Shown: one piece after another, positions 1 through 5,134 of the stretch | How the letters are laid out: every line of letters begins with the position of its first letter | Numbering within the stretch: position 1 is the stretch's first letter | Source of the DNA: an uncultured Anaerotruncus sp. | GTDB taxonomy: Bacteria > Bacillota > Clostridia > Oscillospirales > CAG-272 | DNA: 5,894 nt | Assembly: GCA_905210995.1 (NCBI GenBank) | Contig: CAJLZE010000090.1 | Coordinates: forward strand, 1-5,894 | Reading direction: 5' to 3' | Program-made: the position numbers and the translations under genes | Notes under the pieces: generated by a model | Told to the model about the DNA's origin: nothing | Seen by the model: the letters and a program-made list of their open reading frames with translations, nothing else | The model's database searches: none

Positions 1-8
1 TCCAATCA

Positions 9-30
9 CGGGAGGGGCAAGCCCCTCCCG
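9..30. repeat. Perfect 10-bp inverted repeat (hairpin)
   Basis: The arms CGGGAGGGGC (9-18) and GCCCCTCCCG (21-30) are perfectly complementary around the two bases AA, so in RNA the loop would open to CAAG or larger. No T-run follows (TACATTATC). It may be a REP-like intergenic palindrome or the terminator stem of a gene left of the window. The lack of a U-tract argues against the second. Confidence 0.75.
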
Positions 31-63
31 TACATTATCAAATTTTGTTAGCGCAGCGGCGAC

Positions 64-80
64 CTCGGGTTTCACCCGGG
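64..80. repeat. Short inverted repeat (7-bp stem, 3-nt loop)
   Basis: Bases 64-70 (CTCGGGT type, with one T-G wobble) pair with 74-80 (ACCCGGG) around TTC. The stem is small and GC-rich, lies between the larger hairpins, and may belong to the same intergenic element. Confidence 0.5.
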
Positions 81-156
81 CTTACACCCCCTACTTTGGC
101 TTGAAAGATTTTGCCGATGGAAAAAATGAGTCTTGCAAAGCTGCTGCCGAACTTTG

Positions 157-181
157 TTTAAGCCGCCTGCGGCGGCTTAAA
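157..181. repeat. Perfect 11-bp inverted repeat (hairpin)
   Basis: TTTAAGCCGCC (157-167) and GGCGGCTTAAA (171-181) pair perfectly around TGC. The A/T ends make it roughly symmetric, so it could act weakly as a terminator in either direction, but each side has only three T or A residues. A dispersed palindrome is the simplest reading. Confidence 0.7.
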
Positions 182-183
182 GG

Positions 184-231
184 GGCGCGGTAACATGATC
201 AAATAAGTCAGATAAAGCTATATTCCGCGCC
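184..231. repeat. Inverted repeat GGCGCGG/CCGCGCC ending at the promoter
   Basis: GGCGCGG (184-190) is the exact reverse complement of CCGCGCC (225-231), with 34 AT-rich bases between them. The right arm ends two bases before the -35 box. The long AT-rich interior with short GC-rich ends could be the edge of a small repeat element or a chance pairing. The same two arms form the tight hairpin at 2873-2888. Confidence 0.4.
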
Positions 232-233
232 GC

Positions 234-262
234 TTGACATCTCTCCGTATATATGATATAAT
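234..262 (+). promoter_or_regulatory. Consensus sigma-A promoter of the five-gene operon
   Basis: The -35 box TTGACA (234-239) and -10 box TATAAT (257-262) both match consensus at all six positions and are separated by exactly 17 bp. The bases TGA directly before the -10 (254-256) also form an extended -10 element. Transcription should begin near 269, giving a leader of about 43 nt to the first ATG. It is the only strong promoter seen on the plus strand and probably drives the regulator, both glycosyltransferases, the acyltransferase and the exporter. A promoter this strong usually needs a repressor, which fits the TetR gene next to it. Confidence 0.9.
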
Positions 263-276
263 GAAGCCGGAATTAG

Positions 277-331
277 AACGGTCGTTTGAAAACGGAACGG
301 GGCGATGCTGAATGAAGATAAACGGAACGGG
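277..331 (+). promoter_or_regulatory. Leader with five AACGG repeats; candidate operator
   Basis: AACGG occurs at 277, 291, 296, 321 and 326. A 12-base direct repeat (AAACGGAACGGG) lies at 290-301 and 320-331, exactly 30 bases apart. Within it, CGTTT (283-287) and AAACG (290-294) form a small inverted repeat. The cluster begins just after the expected transcription start and runs into the first codons of the regulator. TetR-family proteins often bind sites that overlap their own promoter, so this is the best operator candidate. It could instead reflect a duplication of the translation start region. Confidence 0.35.
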
Positions 332-848
332 AATACTTTCCGGAATGAAGAAAAAGCGTGAGGGTGCGATGGAGAATATCAGAACGTCCACCTTCCGCTT
401 GCTTGCGGGGCGCGGATATGCCAATGTATCCATGCGCGACATCGCAGCCGAGGCGGGTGTGGCGCTGAGCCAGATCGCCTATTATTATCACAGCAAGGAA
501 GCGCTCATCTCCGAGGTCGTTAACGATGCCGTCGAGCGCGGCATATGCGGCTTTGCTGCGGCAGTTTCCGGTGACGGTGACGATCCGGTCGCCGCTGCGG
601 GCAGGTATTTTTCCGGTCTTTCGGGCGAAAACGCCGATCTGTGGCGTGTTATTCTGGATTCCGTCTGTCAGTCAATGTGGGCTCCGGCGTTCCGCGGCAG
701 CGCAAAGGAATTTTTCGCGCGGCTTTCGGAGATACTTGACGAGAGGATGAAGGCGTGCGGCATGCGCGCCGACGCGGGAAGCGCGGAGAGCATAATCGGC
801 GGTCTTTTCGGCTCGTCGGTGATGCGCACGCTTGCCGCCGCAAACTGA
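312..848 (+). CDS. TetR/AcrR-family transcriptional regulator
   Basis: This is probably a dimeric repressor that binds DNA through an N-terminal helix-turn-helix and is released by a small ligand bound to its C-terminal domain. The N-terminal domain (residues about 13-66) has the family pattern: a first helix, then GRGYANVSMRDIAAEAGV (33-50), and the recognition region LSQIAYYYHSKEALI (52-66), equivalent to the usual YYHFxSKExL. The rest is a variable helical ligand domain of about 110 residues ending in a Gly-rich helix. At 178 aa it is slightly short for the family. The ATG at 312 is chosen because GGGG (299-302) lies 9 nt before it. An ATG at 345 gives a start closer to helix 1 (MKKKREG) and is a real alternative. 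As first gene behind a consensus promoter and 39 nt before a glycosyltransferase, it likely autoregulates the operon. The ligand is unknown; a lipid or envelope signal is a guess. Confidence 0.88.
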   Translation: MKINGTGILSGMKKKREGAMENIRTSTFRLLAGRGYANVSMRDIAAEAGVALSQIAYYYHSKEALISEVVNDAVERGICGFAAAVSGDGDDPVAAAGRYFSGLSGENADLWRVILDSVCQSMWAPAFRGSAKEFFARLSEILDERMKACGMRADAGSAESIIGGLFGSSVMRTLAAAN

Positions 849-887
849 AAAAAGAAAATCGGGAGAGCTTTCGCAGAGCGGGAGCGG

Positions 888-2048
888 ATGGACACTACAA
901 TGAAAATTGCAATAATCTGTGATGTTCTCGGCAAGGAAAACAACGGCACGACCGTTGCAGCCATGAACCTGATACGGTCGCTCAAAGCCAAGGGTCACGA
1001 CGTGCGCGTCGTTTGCCCCGATGAGGATCGCCGGGGCGACGAGGGCTTTTACATCGTAAAAAAGATAAATTTCGGAATATTCAACGAATATGTTGAGGAA
1101 AACGGAGTGGTGATATCCCGCCCCGACGAGGACACGCTGCGCACCGTTATTCACGATGAAGACGTGTGCCATCTTGTGACACCGTTCTTTATGGCGCATA
1201 AGGGGATGGAGATCGCGCGTGAATACGGCGTGCCGGTCACGGCGTCCTTCCACTGCCAGGCGGAGAATATCTCGAGCCACCTCTTCCTCATGAATTCGAC
1301 GCGTTTCAACACCAAGATATACAAGACGCTTTACAGCTATGTTTACAAATACTGCACCGCGGTGCACTACCCCACGCAGTTCATCTGCGATGTTTTTGAG
1401 CGCGAGTGCGGTCATACGACGAACCATTACGTCATTTCCAACGGAGTGGGCAAAGAGTTCGTGCGCGACCCGCAGCCCAAGCCCGCCGAGTTTGCCGACA
1501 AAAAGGTGATACTCTTTACCGGGCGCTATTCGCGCGAAAAGAGCCATCGTGTGCTTATCGACGGAGTGGCGGCAACGCGCGACCCCGGCAGGATACAGCT
1601 TGTTTTTGCGGGGTGCGGTCCGCTTGACGAAAAGCTGCACGAATATGCCGCCAAGGTGCTGCCGGCTGAAAATCAGCCGCTCTTCCGCTTCTTTTCGCGC
1701 CCCGAAATGCTTAAGGTGCTGAACTACGCCGACCTTTACGTCCACCCCGCAGAGATAGAGATAGAAGCTATCGCCTGCCTTGAGGCGATAAAGTGCGGGC
1801 TCGTTCCCGTGATAGCGGATTCTCCACGCTCGGCGACGAGATATTTTGCGCTTACCGAGAAGAATCTTTTCAGGTACGATTCGCCCGAGGATCTTGCCTC
1901 GCGCATCGACTACTGGCTCGACGATCCCGACGCGCTCGAGCGCTGCCGCCGCGAGTATGAGGGCTATTCGGCGCAGTTTGACCGCGATGTCTGCATGGAT
2001 CGCATGGAGGGAATGCTGCGCGATGCGGCGGCAAGCAGAAAGAACTGA
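888..2048 (+). CDS. GT4-family glycosyltransferase (possible glycolipid synthase)
   Basis: This predicted retaining GT-B glycosyltransferase of 386 aa would move a sugar from a nucleotide-sugar to an acceptor at the inner membrane face. The N-terminal acceptor domain opens with IAIICDVLGKENNGTTVAA, including the nucleotide-fold strand and a glycine loop. His122 in SFHCQAEN matches the conserved histidine of this family. The C-terminal donor domain shows FTGRYSREK, with Arg213 and Lys218 as the expected diphosphate contacts, and the E-x7-E motif at Glu291 and Glu299 (EIEAIACLEAIKCG). No signal peptide or membrane span is seen; basic and aromatic stretches (about 140-155) could touch the membrane. 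The start at 888 has GGGAG at 880-884, only 3 nt away. The ATG at 900 (MKIAI) is a common family start but lies 15 nt from that site. The neighbouring acyltransferase and second GT4 favour a lipid acceptor such as diacylglycerol, but a polysaccharide acceptor cannot be excluded. Confidence 0.9.
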   Translation: MDTTMKIAIICDVLGKENNGTTVAAMNLIRSLKAKGHDVRVVCPDEDRRGDEGFYIVKKINFGIFNEYVEENGVVISRPDEDTLRTVIHDEDVCHLVTPFFMAHKGMEIAREYGVPVTASFHCQAENISSHLFLMNSTRFNTKIYKTLYSYVYKYCTAVHYPTQFICDVFERECGHTTNHYVISNGVGKEFVRDPQPKPAEFADKKVILFTGRYSREKSHRVLIDGVAATRDPGRIQLVFAGCGPLDEKLHEYAAKVLPAENQPLFRFFSRPEMLKVLNYADLYVHPAEIEIEAIACLEAIKCGLVPVIADSPRSATRYFALTEKNLFRYDSPEDLASRIDYWLDDPDALERCRREYEGYSAQFDRDVCMDRMEGMLRDAAASRKN

Positions 2049-2077
2049 GACCGAGGAATTTTAAAGAGACTCCGACG

Positions 2078-2869
2078 ATGAATTTTTTCACCAAAGACAG
2101 ACGGGAACCCGAAGCCGTAGCACGCGTGGTCGAGTTCTCGGACGAAAAAAACGACGATTTTGCAACGCAGCGCAAGGCGGATGCCGTTGACGGCAGATAC
2201 CGTTACAGTCACGGTGTCGCGTGGCATCTTTCTTCGTTCGTTCTTTACCGCCTGATAGCCACTCCCGTGGCATATTGCTACTGCCGTGCACGCTTTCGCG
2301 TAAAAATACGCGGTAAGAAGAATCTGCGCGGTCTGCGCGGCGGATATTTTCTGTACGGAAACCACACGCAGGGGGCGGCGGATGCCTTTATACCGTCGCT
2401 CATCACCTTTCCGCGCCGCTGCGATATAGTCTGCGGGCGCGAGACGGTGTCGATACCCGTCATAAAGTATATAGTGCCGATGGTGGGCTGCATACCGCTC
2501 GGCTCCACGGTCGGCGGCTGCCTCAACTTTGCCGAGGCGCTCGGAGACAGCATCGACGCGGGTCATGCGGTCACGATCTATCCCGAGGCGCACATCTGGC
2601 CCTATTGCAATTTTATCCGTAATTACCCGTCGGGGTCATTTATGTATCCCGGCAGGCTTGACGTGCCCGCGGTCGGCTTTACCGTCACATACCGGCAGCG
2701 CCGTTTTCTGCGCGGGATGCACCCGGATATCACCGTTACGGTCGGCAAACCGGTATATCCCGACGAATATGCCACGCGCGACGAGCTGCGCGACCGCATT
2801 CGCGGCTTTATGACCGATACGGTCGATTCCGAGGGCAGCTACGAATATATAAAATACAAAAAGAAATAA
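2078..2869 (+). CDS. PlsC-like lysophospholipid/glycerolipid acyltransferase
   Basis: This 263-aa protein resembles 1-acyl-sn-glycerol-3-phosphate acyltransferases, which move an acyl chain to a lipid hydroxyl at the membrane. A charged N-terminal extension (about 1-45) is followed by a hydrophobic segment (about 47-70) that could anchor it. Block I reads GNHTQGAADAF, with His96 and Asp102 separated by five residues, whereas classical enzymes have H-x4-D. Block II may be GCIPLG, block III is YPEAHIWPY (168-176) instead of FPEGTRS, and block IV is the VPAVGF region. The fold is convincing but the catalytic blocks diverge, so the acyl acceptor may be a glycolipid or polyol rather than lysophosphatidate. 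No in-frame ATG lies nearby, so the start at 2078 is favoured; its ribosome site is weak (AAGAG at 2064-2068, 9 nt away). It starts 29 nt after the first glycosyltransferase, implying co-translation in one pathway. Confidence 0.85.
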   Translation: MNFFTKDRREPEAVARVVEFSDEKNDDFATQRKADAVDGRYRYSHGVAWHLSSFVLYRLIATPVAYCYCRARFRVKIRGKKNLRGLRGGYFLYGNHTQGAADAFIPSLITFPRRCDIVCGRETVSIPVIKYIVPMVGCIPLGSTVGGCLNFAEALGDSIDAGHAVTIYPEAHIWPYCNFIRNYPSGSFMYPGRLDVPAVGFTVTYRQRRFLRGMHPDITVTVGKPVYPDEYATRDELRDRIRGFMTDTVDSEGSYEYIKYKKK

Positions 2870-2872
2870 CAG

Positions 2873-2888
2873 CCGCGCCTTGGCGCGG
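2873..2888 (+). promoter_or_regulatory. Intercistronic GC hairpin
   Basis: CCGCGCC (2873-2879) and GGCGCGG (2882-2888) pair perfectly around TT, just after the acyltransferase stop codon. No continuous T-run follows (TAGCCTGCGTTTCATTT), so full termination is unlikely. It may protect the upstream mRNA, or cause a pause or partial termination before the second glycosyltransferase. A dispersed palindrome is also possible. Confidence 0.5.
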
Positions 2889-2925
2889 TAGCCTGCGTTT
2901 CATTTATTCCCGGAGGTTTTGTGCC

Positions 2926-4212
2926 ATGAAGGTATGTCTTTTCAACGATTCTTTTCCGCCTCTTATCGACGGCGTTGTGAACACCGTGGTCAATTATGCC
3001 ATGGTGATACAGAAAAAATACGGCGACGTGCTTGTCGCCACGCCGAAATATCCCGGCGTTACCGATAATTATCCCTTTGAGGTGCTGAGATATCCGAGCA
3101 TCAACACGGTGCGCATGGTCGGATATCGCACCGGCAACCCGTTTGACGCGGCGGCAATGCGGCGTATGTCGGATTTCGCACCTGATATACTCCATTCGCA
3201 CTGTCCCATGGCGTCGCTTTTTATGGCGCGCGAGCTGCGCAATCTGACGGGCGCGCCGATAATACTGACATATCACACGAAATTCGATATTGACATAAAG
3301 CGCGCGCTCAAGATCGGCTCGCTGAGTGATGCCGCCATACGCGCCGTTGTGGAGAACATTGCCGCGGCGGACGAGGTGTGGGCTGTTAACGAGGGTGCGG
3401 GCGAGAACCTCAAGAGTCTCGGCTTTGAGGGCGAGATACGTATTATGCCGAACGGTGTCGAGTTCCCGCAGGGTGCGGCTCCCGATGCCGATATAGTCGC
3501 GGTGCGTGCTGAGTATTCGGTCCCGTCCGACCGTCCGGTCTTTCTTTTCGTCGGCAGGATGATGTGGTACAAGGGGCAGAAGATCATTATCGACGGTCTG
3601 CGCGACATCAAGGCGGCGGGCAAGCGATTCTCGATGCTCTTTGTCGGTGACGGCTCCGATCTTGAGGCGATAAAAAAATACGCCGCCGACGCGGGACTGG
3701 CGGAGGAATGCATCTTTCCGGGGGCGATACGCGACCGTGAGAAGCTGCGTGCTATATATTCGCTGGCGGATATGTTCCTTCTGCCGTCGGTGTTCGACAA
3801 TAACCCGATAGTCGTCAAAGAGGCTGCGGCGTGCGGCACAGCAAGTGTGCTCGTGCGCGGGTCGAGCTCTGCCGAGGGCGTGACCGACGGCGAAAACGGC
3901 ATTCTCATCGGTGAGGACGCCGATTCAATGGCTGCGGCGCTTATGCGCATATGCGACGGAGACAGTGAAGCGGGCGAAAAAAGGCTTTCGCGCAGGCTCG
4001 GCGACGCCGCGATGCATGAGCTTTACGTATCCTGGGAGGACCGCATCGACGTTGCCGTGGCGCGCTACCGCGAGGTGATCGAAATGAAAAACCGCGGCGA
4101 GCTTGAGCCGCGCCGCGCAAAGCTCGACCGTGCCATCACCGCGCTCAGCGAAATACAGAACGGTCTTGACAAGGTGCGCGATTTCTTTACCGGTACGGGT
4201 CAGATATTCTGA
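2926..4212 (+). CDS. GT4-family glycosyltransferase, diacylglycerol glucosyltransferase-like
   Basis: This 428-aa predicted GT-B enzyme has the N-terminal pattern of bacterial diacylglycerol alpha-glucosyltransferases and PimB/MgtA-type enzymes: FNDSFPPLIDGVVNTV (about 6-21), then HSHCP and LTYHTKFDID with His117. The donor domain shows FVGRMMWYKGQ (Arg211, Lys216), FVGDGSD, and SVFDNNPIVVKEAAACG. In the last motif the usual first glutamate of E-x7-E is Asp291, paired with Glu299, a known kind of GT4 variation. The final 45 or so residues are charged and helical (KNRGELEPRRAKLDRAIT and on) and could form an amphipathic membrane-binding helix. GGAGG at 2912-2916, 9 nt before the ATG, is the best ribosome site in the operon and fixes the start. 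It may add the first or a second sugar to the lipid also handled by the other glycosyltransferase. Donor and acceptor cannot be read from sequence. Confidence 0.9.
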   Translation: MKVCLFNDSFPPLIDGVVNTVVNYAMVIQKKYGDVLVATPKYPGVTDNYPFEVLRYPSINTVRMVGYRTGNPFDAAAMRRMSDFAPDILHSHCPMASLFMARELRNLTGAPIILTYHTKFDIDIKRALKIGSLSDAAIRAVVENIAAADEVWAVNEGAGENLKSLGFEGEIRIMPNGVEFPQGAAPDADIVAVRAEYSVPSDRPVFLFVGRMMWYKGQKIIIDGLRDIKAAGKRFSMLFVGDGSDLEAIKKYAADAGLAEECIFPGAIRDREKLRAIYSLADMFLLPSVFDNNPIVVKEAAACGTASVLVRGSSSAEGVTDGENGILIGEDADSMAAALMRICDGDSEAGEKRLSRRLGDAAMHELYVSWEDRIDVAVARYREVIEMKNRGELEPRRAKLDRAITALSEIQNGLDKVRDFFTGTGQIF

Positions 4213-4230
4213 TATGAAATAAAAACAAAC

Positions 4231-4246
4231 GAGGCGAACAAATTTG
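4231..4246 (+). promoter_or_regulatory. Ribosome site supporting a TTG start
   Basis: GAGG (4231-4234) lies 9 nt before TTG (4244-4246). No ATG or GTG in frame nearby has a better site, and the next in-frame ATG (4328-4330, residue 29) would cut off the first membrane helix. The TTG start is therefore preferred and may keep exporter translation low relative to its neighbours. Confidence 0.65.
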
Positions 4247-5134
4247 AACGAAATTCCCGGAGCGCTGCTTGACGCTCTTATCGACACGGCAAAGCTTTTG
4301 CCGATACTTTTTCTCACATACCTTGCAATGGAGGCGATCGAACACTATGCGGGCGAGCGCACATATGCATGGATAAAAAAAGCCCGCGGCGCAGGTCCTT
4401 TGTTCGGCGGGCTTATGGGAATAATACCGCAGTGCGGCTTTGCCGGCGGCGCTGCGAGCCTTTATGCCGCGGGGGCTGTCACGGCGGGAACGCTTGCGGC
4501 GGTCTTTGTTGCAACGTCCGACGAAATGCTGCCTATCCTCATCTCCGAGGGCAGCGGGGCGGTCATATGGAAGATAATGCTCTTCAAGTTTATCGCGGCG
4601 GTCATATCCGGCTTTGCCGTTGACATCTGTCTGCGCGCCGTACGCCGCAAAAGCGGCAGCGTCGGCGCGGAGGAAGATGTGAATATCTCGGCGGTATGCG
4701 AGCGCGACGGCTGCGCCTGCGAGGAGGATGAGCACGGCGGGATCTTTCTTCCCGCGCTGCACCATACGCTGAAGATAGGGCTGCTCATTCTTGTCGCTTC
4801 GGCTCTGCTCGGTGTCGTTTTCTGTTTTGTGGGCGAGGACGAGCTTTCACGCCTTCCGATAAACGTGCCCGTGCTCGGCGAGGCTATGGCGGCGCTTCTC
4901 GGGCTTATCCCCAATTGCTCGGTATCGGTGCTCTTCACAAAGCTGTATGTCGGCGGCGTGATGGGTATAGGGCCGATGCTCGCGGGGCTTTGCGCCAACG
5001 GCGGCGTGGGGCTTCTCGTGCTTTTCCGCATGAACGGGAACGTAAGAAAAAACATTGCCTTTACCGCGCTCATGTGGGCGCTCGGCACAGTGTGGGGCGT
5101 TGCGGCGCACTATATTTTCCCGCTTATTTTGTGA
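4244..5134 (+). CDS. Putative heavy-metal/manganese exporter (ArsP_2-like, PF11449 type)
   Basis: This 296-aa polytopic membrane protein resembles the family labelled putative 10TM heavy-metal exporter, arsenic efflux protein or putative manganese transporter. About eight hydrophobic segments can be seen (near 16-30, 50-75, 78-99, 108-130, 173-195, 207-235, 238-262, 270-294). The two halves repeat a signature: GIIPQCGFAGG with Pro62-Cys64, and GLIPNCSVSVL with Pro223-Cys225. This suggests an internally duplicated transport core with a cysteine in each half. Between the halves is a charged loop with Cys152, Cys157, Cys159 and His164 among many acidic residues, a plausible metal-sensing or metal-handing site; related proteins carry Cys/His-rich loops here. 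It starts 31 nt after the second glycosyltransferase and is the last gene before the terminator. The substrate (Mn, As or another metal) is not decided by sequence. No metal riboswitch was seen upstream. Confidence 0.82.
   Translation: MNEIPGALLDALIDTAKLLPILFLTYLAMEAIEHYAGERTYAWIKKARGAGPLFGGLMGIIPQCGFAGGAASLYAAGAVTAGTLAAVFVATSDEMLPILISEGSGAVIWKIMLFKFIAAVISGFAVDICLRAVRRKSGSVGAEEDVNISAVCERDGCACEEDEHGGIFLPALHHTLKIGLLILVASALLGVVFCFVGEDELSRLPINVPVLGEAMAALLGLIPNCSVSVLFTKLYVGGVMGIGPMLAGLCANGGVGLLVLFRMNGNVRKNIAFTALMWALGTVWGVAAHYIFPLIL

Larger units (their letters stand above)
1..233. other. Non-coding, palindrome-rich intergenic region
   Basis: No open reading frame with a credible start and ribosome site was seen here on either strand. 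The stretch holds four separate inverted repeats (9-30, 64-80, 157-181 and 184-231), listed individually. None is followed directly by a T-run, so none looks like a standard intrinsic terminator. The density of GC-rich palindromes resembles the dispersed intergenic repeats of clostridial genomes. Whether it is a multi-copy element cannot be told from one window. Confidence 0.6.

Noticed and set aside
9..30. Hairpin as an intrinsic terminator of a gene left of the window
   Set aside because: No T-run follows the stem on either strand, so it was kept only as an inverted repeat.
1..233. CRISPR array or tRNA
   Set aside because: The repeats are unlike one another with no regular spacers, and no cloverleaf with a T-arm GTTCRA motif was seen.
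672..1745. Long minus-strand reading frame (357 codons) opposite the first glycosyltransferase
   Set aside because: It lies wholly opposite a clear GT4 gene and the regulator end, has no recognisable domain, and is explained by GC-rich third positions that remove stops on the other strand.
3273..3950. Minus-strand frame of 225 codons opposite the second glycosyltransferase
   Set aside because: Serine/alanine/proline-rich composition with no family motif, fully opposite a convincing gene.
4213..4243. Manganese riboswitch (yybP-ykoY type) before the exporter
   Set aside because: Only 31 nt separate it from the upstream gene, too short for the aptamer, and no matching structure is visible.
4462..5088. 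Minus-strand frame of 208 codons opposite the exporter
   Set aside because: Low-complexity Ser/Pro/Thr composition, an antisense shadow of a membrane-protein gene.
5020..5123. Terminator for the minus-strand csaB-like gene near the A-run at 5047-5052
   Set aside because: The minus strand has a T-run here but no convincing stem directly before it.
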